Below, in pieces: positions 53,053-62,564 of a DNA stretch of 64,000 nt. Location of the stretch: NCBI GenBank assembly GCA_046351415.1, contig JAXLYO010000007.1, positions 303,557 through 367,556 on the forward strand. The letters are read 5' to 3'. A program made the position numbers and the translations under genes. A model generated the notes under the pieces. The model had not been told where the DNA came from. It ran no database searches and saw nothing but the letters and a program-made list of their open reading frames with translations. The DNA comes from JABFRG01 sp046351415. Its GTDB lineage: Bacteria > Myxococcota_A > Polyangia > Polyangiales > Polyangiaceae. Position 1 is the stretch's first letter. Every line of letters starts with the position of its first letter.

Positions 53053-54258
53053 TCACTTCGGTGGCATGGACGAGGTGACGACGCGGTTTCGACCCGCGCG
53101 TTTGGCCTCGTACATGGCGGCGTCAGCGCGCGCCTCGAGGGATTCGGCCGATTCGTGCCCGTCCCACGTGGCGACACCAATCGACACCGTCTGCACGTGT
53201 TTTCTGCCCGTCGAGAATTCCATGGGAGTGGCTTCGAGGAGCTTGCGAATACGTGCGGCCGTTGCGTCAGCCTCCGTTTCGTCGGTACTCGGCATGATGA
53301 GCACGAACTCTTCTCCGCCTCTGCGCACGAACACGTCGACTCGCCGTACTTGGGCGCGGACGAGATCACCAAATTGTTTGAGTGCGTCGTCGCCTGCGGC
53401 GTGACCGAACGTGTCGTTCACCGACTTGAAGTGGTCGAGGTCCATCAAGAGGACGGAGAGCGGCGTACGGGAACGACGGGAGCGTTCGAGCTCCTCATCG
53501 AGGCGCGGCCGCAGATAGTGATGTGCGAAAGCGAGCGTCTGCTGGTCGAACAGCGCAAGGCGTTCGAGGCGTGCTTTCTCGATCGCCGGCGAGCTGCAGT
53601 TCGCGAGCAAACGAAGGCGAAGCTGGTCGAGTTCGTCGAACGCTGCCACCTTCGGCGAGCTCACCGAGAGGACGCCCGTGACCTGACCGCCACTCCACAC
53701 CGGTTCGAGAATGATGGATCGAATGGAATAAGGCTGCGCCATGTTGGGTTGAAAGCGAGCATCGAGTTCGACGTCGTCGATGCGGACGCTCTCACCGTGT
53801 TCGATGACCCAACCAAGGAGCCCCTGGCGTACCCGGAACTCGACCGGCGGGCCGTCCTTGCCCACACCGCTGCGCGCACTCGAAAGGAGCCGGAGCGCGT
53901 CTGCGTCGAGCAACCGAAGAGAAGCGTGGTCGCCATCGAGCATGTAGAGCGCGGTGTCGGTCACGTGTTGCAGGTAGGCCTCCAGCGCCAAGGGCTCGGT
54001 GAGGCGCGCCGTCAGATGCAAGAGCGCGTCGAGTACCTCGTCGGACGTCCGAGGCGGACGGGAAGACCCTTTGACCAAGCTCGCCATACGCGTGCTGTGA
54101 AACATGCGCCCTCGCAGTGATTCGTGCAACGGAAGTATTCGTGCGGCTTTGGTCATGATGAGGGGGCTGCGAACAGGCAGAAACGATGGGTCGGACGGCG
54201 GGAGATCGGAAAAAACGTGGGTGGGCTTGGTTTCAGATGCGGCTTTTCCTCGAGCCAT
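53053..54258 (-). CDS. GAF-GGDEF diguanylate cyclase
   Basis: 401 residues from ATG 54258, directly after the dnaE2 TGA (TGAATG); ATG 54156 is a shorter alternative. A GAF-like sensor domain (about 70-230: LRLLDADALRLLSSARSG, VRQGLLGWVIEHGESVRIDDV) precedes a GGDEF domain with LLMDLDHFKSVNDTFGHAAGD and active-site GGEEF near 313-317. The intact site predicts synthesis of cyclic di-GMP. Its position suggests co-transcription with the SOS mutasome genes. Confidence 0.88.
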   Translation of the reverse strand: MARGKAASETKPTHVFSDLPPSDPSFLPVRSPLIMTKAARILPLHESLRGRMFHSTRMASLVKGSSRPPRTSDEVLDALLHLTARLTEPLALEAYLQHVTDTALYMLDGDHASLRLLDADALRLLSSARSGVGKDGPPVEFRVRQGLLGWVIEHGESVRIDDVELDARFQPNMAQPYSIRSIILEPVWSGGQVTGVLSVSSPKVAAFDELDQLRLRLLANCSSPAIEKARLERLALFDQQTLAFAHHYLRPRLDEELERSRRSRTPLSVLLMDLDHFKSVNDTFGHAAGDDALKQFGDLVRAQVRRVDVFVRRGGEEFVLIMPSTDETEADATAARIRKLLEATPMEFSTGRKHVQTVSIGVATWDGHESAESLEARADAAMYEAKRAGRNRVVTSSMPPK

Positions 54259-57200
54259 TCAGTGAAAATCTCGACTCATGGCCGGAATGACTGTCGCCGG
54301 GACGTGGGACAAGGTGCGTGGATTCTGCGGCTCTGAGCGCACGCGCAGCGGCGCAAGGTCGGACACGATGACGTGAATGGTCGAAGAGGCGGCCTCCCCT
54401 TCTGCGCGGGAATCGCCAGAAGGCGCCCGAGAAGCCAGCGCCAACACACCCGCCTGATTCGCCTGGCTTTCTGCGGTGTCTACGCGCTCTACGCGATCGA
54501 CTTTGCCGGAGACGATGAGCATGGATTCTGTCGTGGCGACACGGCGCAGCTTTTGGAACGTCCGCTGCCAAAGTACCAAGTTGATGAACCCGAATTCATC
54601 TTCCAATGTCATGAAAACGACGCCACTGGCGGTCATGGGTCGTTGACGACAAATGACCATCCCTGCAACTTGCACCTTCTTTCCTTTCTTTACGTTCAGA
54701 AGCTGCGACGAGCTCAAAATATTCCTGCCGAGGCTCTTTCGGGCGATGCGCATGGGGTGCATGCCCACGCTCACCCCCGTGCGGGCGTAATCGAGAGAAA
54801 GCTGTTCGGTCACCGACATGGGCGCAAAGCCTGCCCCTTCACGAGGTTTCCCCTGCGAGACCTGTTCGTCCTGCTCGCGAAGCGGAGACTCGCGGAGCGG
54901 AGAGAGCGGTTCGATGGCGTGACCTGCAAAGAGCCCTCCCTCACGAGGCGCGCGCGCTTGCCAGAGCGCGTCGCGACGGGTTCCACCGACGAGCGGAGCG
55001 AGGGCTCCGGCTTCCGCGAGCATGTGCAGCTCACCGCGATTCAATTCGGCTCGATGTGTCAGGTCTTCGATGGTGTCGAAGGGACGCACCTCCCGCGCGC
55101 GGACGATGCGTTCTGCCGCCTGCTCGGAGAACCCTTTGATCAGGCGAAAACCGAGACGAACATGATTGCGAAGTTCGTCCTTCCGCTCCGGCGTCTCTTC
55201 GAGCGACACGTCCCAATGGCTCTTCACGATGCAGATGGGGAGCACTGTCACACCATGGCGCCCCGCGTCTTCCAGAATGGTCGAGGGTGAATAGAACCCC
55301 ATGGGCTGACTATTGATGAGCGCCGCCGCGAAAGCTGCCGGATGATGAACCTTGATCCACGCACTCGCATACACGAGGAGCGCAAAGCTCGATGCATGAC
55401 TCTCGGGGAAACCGTACTCGCCGAAACCTTGGATTTGCGAGAAGAGGCGATCGGAAAACATCTGACTGATGCCTCGCTTCCGAAAGCCGTCGGCGAGACG
55501 ACCTCGATGCGACTCCAGGCGACCATTGCGTCGCCATGCCGCCATGTCGCGACGCAACTGGTCGGCTTCGCCGCCGCTGTAGCCTGCACCGACGATGGCG
55601 ATCTGCATGACCTGCTCTTGGAAGAGCGGTACACCAAGGGTGCGCTCCAAGATGCCTTTCAAACACGGGTGCGGATAGTCGACGGGTTCTTCCCCGGTTC
55701 TTCTCCGCAAGTAAGGATGCACCATACCGCCTTGAATGGGCCCCGGCCGGACGATGGCCACTTCGACGACGAGGTCGTAGAACTTCGTGGGCTTGAGCCT
55801 CGGAAGCATCGCCATTTGCGCGCGACTCTCGATCTGGAACACCCCCACCGTATCGGCTCGACCGAGCGCCTCGTAGACCTTCGGGTCTTCTGCGGGAATG
55901 GCTGCAAGACGATCGATCGCGGACACTGCGCCATCTCTCGGGCTGGCAATCAGGTCGAGCGCTTTCCGAAGAGCCGTCAGCATGCCGAGCCCCAGCACGT
56001 CGACTTTGAAGAAACCGAGTGCATCGATGTCGTCCTTGTCCCAGGGGATGACGGTACGGTCTTTCATCGTCGCGGGTTCGATGGGCGCAACGTTGACGAG
56101 AGGCTTTGCCGAAAGAACGAAGCCACCCACGTGAATGGAAAGATGCCGGGGAAAGCCTTCGAGCGCCTGCGCACAACGGCATACTTGTTGGACACGGCCG
56201 TCACCGGGATCGAAGCCGCATTCGACGAGGTCTTTGGCGCGAAGCGTGCTCGCGCCGTCCCAGAAGGATACGAGAGACGTCAGCCGGTCGATCTGTTCGA
56301 GTGAAAAGCCGAAGACCTTGCCGACCTCGCGCAAGGCCGACTTGCCACGATAGCAGATGACCTCGCTCACCATGGCGGCCGACTCGCGCCCGTAGCGATT
56401 GTAGATGTCTTGAATGACTTCTTCTCGTCGCTCGTGTTCGAAGTCGACATCGATGTCCGGTGGCTCCTTTCGCTCTTCCGAGAGAAAGCGTTCGAACAAA
56501 AGATTGGAGCGCGCGGGGTCGACGGCGGTGATGCCAAGACAAAAACACACGGCACTGTTGGCTGCGCTTCCGCGGCCCTGGCAAAGAATATCGCGGGCGC
56601 GGGCCATGCCGATGATCTCTTGGATGCTCAAGAAATAGGGCGCGACTGCCAGCCTTTGGATGACCGCGAGCTCTTTCTCGATCTGCGCTTCGACTTCGGG
56701 AGGAAGCCCCTTGGGATAGCGCTGAGCGACTCCTTCGTAGGTGAGGCGACGGAGCTTCGCGTCGGGTGTCTCGTGTTCGTCGTCGGACGGAAAGTCGTAG
56801 CGGAGCTCGGAGAGAGAAAACGTGCACCGATCGGCAATGCGACGAGAGCGCGCGGTCCATTCGGGATGATTCGCGAAGAGCTTCTCGATGGCAGCCTCGC
56901 TCTTCAGCGTGGCCTCGGTATTGGGAACGAGGAGGAGCCCCGCTTCGTCGAGGGTCTTCTTTTCACGAATACAGGTCACGATATCGAGAAGCTGCTTGTG
57001 AGCTTCTTCGGCGAAGAGAACGCGATTCGTCGCAACGATGGGCACTTGCTCGGTGCGCTCGACGTCGAAAGCGCGCTCGAGACGGGCGCGGTCTTGGCCG
57101 TCCTTGTGGAACCAAAGCGCCAGATGAATGTGGCCGAGATAGGCCTCTTTGAGGGGTTTTGGACACGTGTATGGGTCGAGAAGCAAGAGCTCGAGCCCGC

Positions 57201-57681
57201 CTGCATGCGTACAGAGTTCGTGCAAGAGCACCAAGCATTCGCCCTTGGGTTTGCGGCCGTGCCCGAACGTGAGGAGCTTGCACAAATTGACGTAGCCCTC
57301 GTGATTGCGCACGAGCAAGACGACCGGCGCACCTTCGGGAGGCGCCCCGGGCAGGGCAACACTGAGCTCGCAACCGACGATGAGGCGCAAGCCCACGCGC
57401 TTGGCCTCTTCCCAGGCCCTGACCATGCCGTAGAGCCCATCGACGTCCGTGAGAGCGAGTGCGTCGTAGCCCAACGCCCTCGCTTTTCGAACGAGCGCTT
57501 CCGGGCTGGAACCGCCGCGAAGAAAGCTGAAATTCGAGCGTACGCACAGTTCGACGTAACGCGAGGGACGCGAGAGCTCGCTCTGCAGAATGTCTGCGAG
57601 CTCGTCTGGGACCGGGGGCGCTTCGAGCGGCATACGAGACGAGGCATCGATTCGCATGCGCGGCTTGTGTTCATTCGACAT
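54259..57681 (-). CDS. dnaE2: Error-prone DNA polymerase DnaE2
   Basis: 1140 residues from ATG 57681 (GAGGAGG upstream). Order: PHP domain (YVELCVRSNFSFLRGGSSPEAL), polymerase palm with GRGSAANSAVCFCLG and PPDIDVDFEHERRE, a fingers/helix-hairpin region, and an OB fold (VQVAGMVICRQRPMTASGVVFMTLEDEFG). DnaE2 performs mutagenic translesion synthesis with ImuA and ImuB, which lie just upstream. It is in the middle of the four-gene unit 60022 to 53053. Confidence 0.95.
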   Translation of the reverse strand: MSNEHKPRMRIDASSRMPLEAPPVPDELADILQSELSRPSRYVELCVRSNFSFLRGGSSPEALVRKARALGYDALALTDVDGLYGMVRAWEEAKRVGLRLIVGCELSVALPGAPPEGAPVVLLVRNHEGYVNLCKLLTFGHGRKPKGECLVLLHELCTHAGGLELLLLDPYTCPKPLKEAYLGHIHLALWFHKDGQDRARLERAFDVERTEQVPIVATNRVLFAEEAHKQLLDIVTCIREKKTLDEAGLLLVPNTEATLKSEAAIEKLFANHPEWTARSRRIADRCTFSLSELRYDFPSDDEHETPDAKLRRLTYEGVAQRYPKGLPPEVEAQIEKELAVIQRLAVAPYFLSIQEIIGMARARDILCQGRGSAANSAVCFCLGITAVDPARSNLLFERFLSEERKEPPDIDVDFEHERREEVIQDIYNRYGRESAAMVSEVICYRGKSALREVGKVFGFSLEQIDRLTSLVSFWDGASTLRAKDLVECGFDPGDGRVQQVCRCAQALEGFPRHLSIHVGGFVLSAKPLVNVAPIEPATMKDRTVIPWDKDDIDALGFFKVDVLGLGMLTALRKALDLIASPRDGAVSAIDRLAAIPAEDPKVYEALGRADTVGVFQIESRAQMAMLPRLKPTKFYDLVVEVAIVRPGPIQGGMVHPYLRRRTGEEPVDYPHPCLKGILERTLGVPLFQEQVMQIAIVGAGYSGGEADQLRRDMAAWRRNGRLESHRGRLADGFRKRGISQMFSDRLFSQIQGFGEYGFPESHASSFALLVYASAWIKVHHPAAFAAALINSQPMGFYSPSTILEDAGRHGVTVLPICIVKSHWDVSLEETPERKDELRNHVRLGFRLIKGFSEQAAERIVRAREVRPFDTIEDLTHRAELNRGELHMLAEAGALAPLVGGTRRDALWQARAPREGGLFAGHAIEPLSPLRESPLREQDEQVSQGKPREGAGFAPMSVTEQLSLDYARTGVSVGMHPMRIARKSLGRNILSSSQLLNVKKGKKVQVAGMVICRQRPMTASGVVFMTLEDEFGFINLVLWQRTFQKLRRVATTESMLIVSGKVDRVERVDTAESQANQAGVLALASRAPSGDSRAEGEAASSTIHVIVSDLAPLRVRSEPQNPRTLSHVPATVIPAMSRDFH

Positions 57682-57720
57682 CGTTTTCCTCCTCTCGCTG
57701 GTTGGCTGGTTCGCTGCCGT

Positions 57721-59247
57721 TCAGTCGGCATAGGCGCGCAGGTAGTAGCGCACACCATGGGAGCCCTGCGGCGCATGCACGCGCTCGACCACGCAGGCCT
57801 TGTCGTCGACCCACGTGAGCAGAAGGTCGTGTTCACGGGAGGGACCTTCCGCCTTCTTCGGAAGCCACCATGTCGCTTCGCTCACGCGAAGAAGAAGCCT
57901 CGTCGTGCCATTCGACTGAGCCCCAGAAAGCTTCATGGAAAAGGGAACGCGCTCGGCAATGCGTGTAGGCTCCACGGGCCAAAAGCGAGAAAGCGCAGGT
58001 ATCCGCGTACCGACTTTGACGAGCCGGGAACGCTCTTCGAGCAGCCACGATTCGCACGGGGCCAAACAACCGACGCGGTCTTCTCCGAGCGAAAGCGACA
58101 GCTCTGATACGATTTTCGCGAGCGCTCCTTCTCGGTGTTCTTCCTTCGACAAAAGCGACAATGTCTTGGGCGCATGGGGAACGAGCTCGGTGAACGAGAG
58201 ACTCACCTCGCGCACCGGAGCTTTCAGGGTCACGCGCTCGAGCTTCGTGCGGAGCGCCGAAAACAGGTCGTTCGGGTTCGAGAGCGGCATGGGAAACGCG
58301 AGCTTCTCTTCCTGGAACTCGCGACGACCGAAGCCGAGTTCGAGCCGCGTTTTGCCCACGGCAAGGCCGCGCCATTCGATGCGCAAACACAGCTTTTCGA
58401 TCATGGGGCGAAGGACGAAGCCGAGCGCCGAGATGTCATGGACGTCGTCGTCGAACGCGAGCCGCTCTTCGGGAACGAGCGGCGGAACGTAGGGGACGAG
58501 CGGTGAAGGGTCGTAGCCTTCGAGAAGCCCCATCAACCGGGGAGCCGTTTTGGCAGAAAGCCGTGCAGCGAGCGAAGCCTTCGGCAAACGCTGGAGGTCG
58601 GCAAGCGCGTGAAGCCCCATGTGATGGAAGAACGCGCATTCTTCCTCCGTGATGGGCAAAAGATCGATGGGGAGCCCGGCGAGCGCTTCTTTGGTCGATG
58701 CCTTGGCTACCGCGACGACGGGCGTGACCTGTTTGCCCGAGCCGAGCACAGGGACCAAGCTGCGCGCAAAGAGCTGCGCGAGAAAGGGTCCCTCCGCAAT
58801 GGCCGCCGACGCGCGATGCCCGAGCGAGGCCAAGAGCTCGAGTGCGAGTGTGGCGACCCGCTTTTCACCGGCAGCCCCTTTGCCATGCAGATGCGTACAC
58901 CCCGTGACGTCGACCCACAGGGTACATAGCGGCTCGGTTCCGATCGACACCGTGGCGCCGTATTGCAGGAGCATTTCTGCGAGGTGTTCGAGCGCGGAGC
59001 GCACGCTCTTGTCGGAGACGATGCGCACCTCGATGTCGCTGTGTTTGGCGCGAGCCCTCGCAAGGGTGTCGCCCGGGGCGATGCGATAGGCCGCCGCTTC
59101 GTCAGAGACCTCGGAGATGCGTGTACCCGAAACGAGAGAGCGCTCGGTGACTTCTTCGTCGCCTGCACGAACGATGACGAGCGGGCGACGCGTACGCGGC
59201 CCGAGTTCGAGTTTGAACCACGGAAGAGTGATCGCGAGAATGCGCAT
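57721..59247 (-). CDS. imuB: Mutasome protein ImuB (Y-family polymerase-like)
   Basis: 508 residues resembling DinB-type polymerases but without the usual acidic N-terminal motif; the start reads MRILAITLPWFKLEL. Also seen: WVDVTGCTHLHGKGAAGEKRVATLALELLASLGHRASAAIAEGPFLAQLFAR, the ImuB hallmark, and a helix-hairpin region (GLHALADLQRLPKASLAARL). The family is a catalytically dead adaptor linking DnaE2 to the sliding clamp. It lies 22 bp after imuA and 39 bp before dnaE2. Confidence 0.92.
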   Translation of the reverse strand: MRILAITLPWFKLELGPRTRRPLVIVRAGDEEVTERSLVSGTRISEVSDEAAAYRIAPGDTLARARAKHSDIEVRIVSDKSVRSALEHLAEMLLQYGATVSIGTEPLCTLWVDVTGCTHLHGKGAAGEKRVATLALELLASLGHRASAAIAEGPFLAQLFARSLVPVLGSGKQVTPVVAVAKASTKEALAGLPIDLLPITEEECAFFHHMGLHALADLQRLPKASLAARLSAKTAPRLMGLLEGYDPSPLVPYVPPLVPEERLAFDDDVHDISALGFVLRPMIEKLCLRIEWRGLAVGKTRLELGFGRREFQEEKLAFPMPLSNPNDLFSALRTKLERVTLKAPVREVSLSFTELVPHAPKTLSLLSKEEHREGALAKIVSELSLSLGEDRVGCLAPCESWLLEERSRLVKVGTRIPALSRFWPVEPTRIAERVPFSMKLSGAQSNGTTRLLLRVSEATWWLPKKAEGPSREHDLLLTWVDDKACVVERVHAPQGSHGVRYYLRAYAD

Positions 59248-59269
59248 ACACGGCCCAACATGTGCGGCG

Positions 59270-60022
59270 TTAGGCCGCGACGATCAAAGAAGCCGATGGC
59301 GAGGATGACGAAGCAGTCAGCGAGGGCCTCGTCCTAAGAGGGACGGTCTTCACGGCACCCGCACGTCCCATGCGGTCTTTCGCGACACGCACGGTGATGG
59401 CGTCGGGACGACGAGAGAGCTCGAGCCTGAGAACCGTAGGCAGCGAGCCCGTTCGAGGTGCGTGTTGGTCCGTGAGGAGCAGCGAGACACACGGCTGAAG
59501 ACTCAACTTTCGAACGAAGAGCTCGTCGGCTTTGTGAACGCCTCGGCCGACCGAAGCTGCTGCAAAGTGATCGACCACGACGACGGCAAAGGCTGCGGAG
59601 GCCGCGAGCTTGACGGCCACTTGCCTTGCTTCGTTCGGTGGTGGTCGAACGACGAGCAAATGGGAAAGGTCGACCCCGGCCTCGGCAAGAGCTGGTGCAT
59701 AGAGGCTTCCCTCGGGATCGACCCATGCTGCCCAAGCTCGCCCACTTGCGCTGGACGCCGCATGAAGGGAAGCGATGCTCGCCATGGCGATGCTCGAACC
59801 GCCACCATGGGCAAAGGGCGCCGCGAGCTCGGTGGCGCCGTGCACGAAGCCGTGATCCGGAAGGACCGCGTCGAGCTCGGCCCAGCGGGTGGCGAGAACG
59901 GGCCGTGCTTCGCCCCCTTCGGCCTGCGCTTCCGATTGAAAGGCCCACTTTGCAGCGGCGGACCGAAACGGAGCGAGCGGGTCGAGATCGGAGAGAAAAG
60001 AGCGGGAAATCGCTGCAGCCAT
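59270..60022 (-). CDS. imuA: Mutasome protein ImuA (RecA/SulA-like)
   Basis: 250 residues, divergent from RecA: GFVHGATELAAPFAHGGGSSIAMASIASLHAAS replaces the Walker region, followed by RAWAAWVDPEGSLYAPALAEAGVDLSHLLVVRPP and VVVVDHFAAA. This layout and its place before imuB-dnaE2 match ImuA. A LexA-like box begins 3 bp before the start codon (60025), so the operon should be damage-inducible. Confidence 0.88.
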   Translation of the reverse strand: MAAAISRSFLSDLDPLAPFRSAAAKWAFQSEAQAEGGEARPVLATRWAELDAVLPDHGFVHGATELAAPFAHGGGSSIAMASIASLHAASSASGRAWAAWVDPEGSLYAPALAEAGVDLSHLLVVRPPPNEARQVAVKLAASAAFAVVVVDHFAAASVGRGVHKADELFVRKLSLQPCVSLLLTDQHAPRTGSLPTVLRLELSRRPDAITVRVAKDRMGRAGAVKTVPLRTRPSLTASSSSPSASLIVAA

Positions 60023-60024
60023 TA

Positions 60025-60041
60025 CCTGAACATAAGATCAG
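60025..60041 (-). promoter_or_regulatory. LexA-like operator of the mutasome operon
   Basis: Minus strand CTGATCTTATGTTCAGG. It matches 14 of 17 positions of the M. xanthus LexA consensus CTRHAMRYBYGTTCAGS as I remember it. A wider dyad CCTGAA-N13-TTCAGG overlaps it. It directly precedes imuA. Confidence 0.55.
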
Positions 60042-60164
60042 TTTTCAGGTTCGTCCAGTTCGAATCGACACCTCTCCCAAGGCATCGACAAGGCTTCGAT
60101 TTTCTTGAGCTTGGTTGAGCTATCATGAACGTGTCCTCGCTTTTCCCCTGCCCTCGCCCCTTCC

Positions 60165-61433
60165 ATGACGAGTCTGAGCCGCTCCAGCGAATGCCCCAAC
60201 GAAGAGGAGCTCTGGCTCCACTTCGCCGGCTCGCTTTCCGGAAGCCGCGGGCGAAGGGTCGCCGATCACATTGCGCATTGCTCGGCCTGCGCGAGCCTCG
60301 CGACCCCCGAAGCGTTCGGGCAGGGCGCCACCATCATCGACGATCGCTACAAACTCGGCGAGTCCCTCGGCCGCGGCGCGAGCGCCATCGTGCGCGCCGC
60401 CAGAGACGAAAAGCTCGGCATCGACGTAGCCTTGAAGCTCTTCATGGGGGGCAACACGAAGCGGGTTCTCCAAGAGCTCGTCGTCGCCCGCAAAATCAAT
60501 CACCCGAACGTCTGCCGCATGTACGACTTCGGCGAGGTGCCCGGCGCACTCTACCTCTCCATGGAGCTCGTCAGCGGTGGCACGCTCGCCGACCGCTTCG
60601 AGCTCAAGCCAGGTCCCACGACCGAGGCCGCCAAGATCTTGGACCAAATCCTCGATGGCCTCGAGGCCGCGCATCAAGCGGGCGTCGTCCATCGCGATCT
60701 CAAACCTCAGAACATCCTCATCGAGCACGGCGAACGCGTGGTCATCACGGACTTCGGCCTCGCGCGTCTCGTCGATTCGGAAGAAAGCCGGGCCCAGCTC
60801 GTGGGAACACCGGCGTACTGGTCCCCGGAACAAGCCCGCGGAGAACCCGCCACCTGCGCGTCCGACGTCTATTCGCTGGGCGTCATCGCGTATCGCCTGT
60901 TCACCGGCAAGAGCTTCTCGCTCAGCAATCCGTCCGCACTCGATGCCGTTCCTCGCCGTTACCGAGCGGTCATCAAGCGCTGCCTCTCGCCGATCCCCAG
61001 CGAGCGATTCAAAGACGCCTCCGAAGTCAAGGCGGCCCTCCGAACGCGCACGGGCGAACGCGCGGTCATCCTCGGTGCGACGGCACTGCTCGTGCTCGCG
61101 GCGGTCGGCGTGGGCGTTCGAATGGCTCGGTCGAACGGCGCATCTCAGGACGTCGTACCCGTGTCGACGATGCCCGCCACCGCTCTAGCCGCCGCCAGCG
61201 CAGCCTCCCCTCCGCCGAACCTCGTCCCCGCTGCAACCGCGCTGCCGAGTTCTACCGCTGCAGTCCTCCCCACGACCGCTCTCTCGGCGGCGTCGCTCTC
61301 GTCCGCGGCCCCTCTGGCGAGCCATCGAAAATCGCACGCGGCGCCAAGCGCCAAACCGGCGCCTGGTCCCACCGCCGCCGTGGCCGCACCGCCGAAGCCG
61401 ACGTCCACCCCCAACCTCCTTTTCGGAAATTGA
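60165..61433 (+). CDS. Zinc-finger / Ser/Thr kinase fusion with one membrane segment
   Basis: 422 residues. The N-terminus has an anti-sigma-type zinc finger: ELWLHFAGSLSG and H35-x3-C39-x2-C42 in HIAHCSAC. The kinase domain follows with GRGASAIV, ALKLF, HRDLKPQN near 176, DFGLA near 196 and WSPEQA. A single hydrophobic helix (GATALLVLAAVGVGVRMA) and an Ala/Pro/Ser/Thr-rich tail complete it. The kinase appears active. The next gene, a lipoprotein, starts within 3 bp of its stop. Confidence 0.88.
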   Translation: MTSLSRSSECPNEEELWLHFAGSLSGSRGRRVADHIAHCSACASLATPEAFGQGATIIDDRYKLGESLGRGASAIVRAARDEKLGIDVALKLFMGGNTKRVLQELVVARKINHPNVCRMYDFGEVPGALYLSMELVSGGTLADRFELKPGPTTEAAKILDQILDGLEAAHQAGVVHRDLKPQNILIEHGERVVITDFGLARLVDSEESRAQLVGTPAYWSPEQARGEPATCASDVYSLGVIAYRLFTGKSFSLSNPSALDAVPRRYRAVIKRCLSPIPSERFKDASEVKAALRTRTGERAVILGATALLVLAAVGVGVRMARSNGASQDVVPVSTMPATALAAASAASPPPNLVPAATALPSSTAAVLPTTALSAASLSSAAPLASHRKSHAAPSAKPAPGPTAAVAAPPKPTSTPNLLFGN

Positions 61434-61435
61434 GC

Positions 61436-62560
61436 GTGCGCTTCCGTCGTGCAGGGAGCCTCGTCGCGGTAGTGCTAGGTGTCACGGCCTTCGCGGCTCT
61501 CACCGTCCATTGCAACGTGTGGACGTCGCTTTCCAACTGCGATATCGATGCAGATTGCACCAGTTCGTTTCGTTGCGACCTTTCCGTCAATCGATGTGTC
61601 CCACGAGCCACCCCAACGGACGCTGCGGCGCCGGATGTAGCCACTGACGCACCTTCCTCGGATGCCGCCGACAGCGGTCCTGCGTGCGACACATTGCCCT
61701 GGGGCAAACCCAAGCTCGTGCGAGGCCTCGAAACAACCCAGATCGTCGGCGGCCGATTGAGCCCGGACGAGCTCAGTATGGTGCTCACGCTGAGTGACGC
61801 CATTGGAACGAACTCTACGCTCAGCACGGCCTCGCGCTCGTCTCTCACCGACCCCTTCCACGTCGATGGCCCCATTCCCGTCGTCAACGCCAAGGGCACC
61901 TCCGCATTCTGGCCCACGATGAGCGCCGACGGCCTCTTGCTATTCTTCGAATCGAATCGTTCGAAAGACCTGAACGACGCCGGCGGCCACGACACCGGAG
62001 GCATCCGCATCTGGACCGCGAGCCGCGTGAGCAAGCTCGGTGACTTCTCGGAGCCCCGACTCCAATCCCTGTTCGACGTGGCCGTATCGGACACGGTTTC
62101 GGAAACGGCTCCCTACGTGCATCCGTCCGGTCGCTCGCTCTACTTTGCTTCGTCAGGAAGAGACACCCATGGTCTGCTCGACCTCTACGTTGCATCCATT
62201 GGGAGCCTCGGCACCGTTACGAGCATCAGCAACATCGAGGGCGTGAACACGACGACAGCGGAGAACGCCCCCGTCGTCACCATGGACGAACGCTCGCTCT
62301 ATTTCGGGCGCTACCAAGGTGAGGTGACGCGCGTGAAGATCTTCGTTTCCCATCGAGCTTCCACGAGCAATGCCTTCGGCGCCGGCACACGTGTCGATGC
62401 GCTCAATTCCGGCGACGACGCAGACGACTATCCGAGCTGGGTTTCCCCCGATCATTGCCGCATCTACATCGCTTCGACACGGCTCGACGAAGGGGTAACC
62501 CCCGACAGCGGCGCCCCCCACCTCTTTCGTGTATGGGTCGCAGAACGCGAACGACCGTGA
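61436..62560 (+). CDS. Lipoprotein with TolB-like (PD40) beta-propeller
   Basis: 374 residues from GTG 61436 (GGA 8 nt upstream); TTG 61430 is possible. Signal peptide and lipobox-like LTVHC, a short Cys cluster (CDIDADCTSSFRC), then repeats of the PD40 type: LSPDELSMVLTLS, MSADGLLLFFESNRS, HPSGRSLYFASSGRDTHG, MDERSLYFGRYQG and VSPDHCRIYIASTR. Propellers of this kind bind proteins or peptidoglycan-associated partners. It is likely co-transcribed with the preceding kinase. Confidence 0.75.
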   Translation: MRFRRAGSLVAVVLGVTAFAALTVHCNVWTSLSNCDIDADCTSSFRCDLSVNRCVPRATPTDAAAPDVATDAPSSDAADSGPACDTLPWGKPKLVRGLETTQIVGGRLSPDELSMVLTLSDAIGTNSTLSTASRSSLTDPFHVDGPIPVVNAKGTSAFWPTMSADGLLLFFESNRSKDLNDAGGHDTGGIRIWTASRVSKLGDFSEPRLQSLFDVAVSDTVSETAPYVHPSGRSLYFASSGRDTHGLLDLYVASIGSLGTVTSISNIEGVNTTTAENAPVVTMDERSLYFGRYQGEVTRVKIFVSHRASTSNAFGAGTRVDALNSGDDADDYPSWVSPDHCRIYIASTRLDEGVTPDSGAPHLFRVWVAERERP

Positions 62561-62564
62561 CACC

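Noticed and set aside
60050..60075. A GTTCGAATCGAC segment resembling a tRNA T-loop
   Set aside because: No matching acceptor, D or anticodon stems around it.
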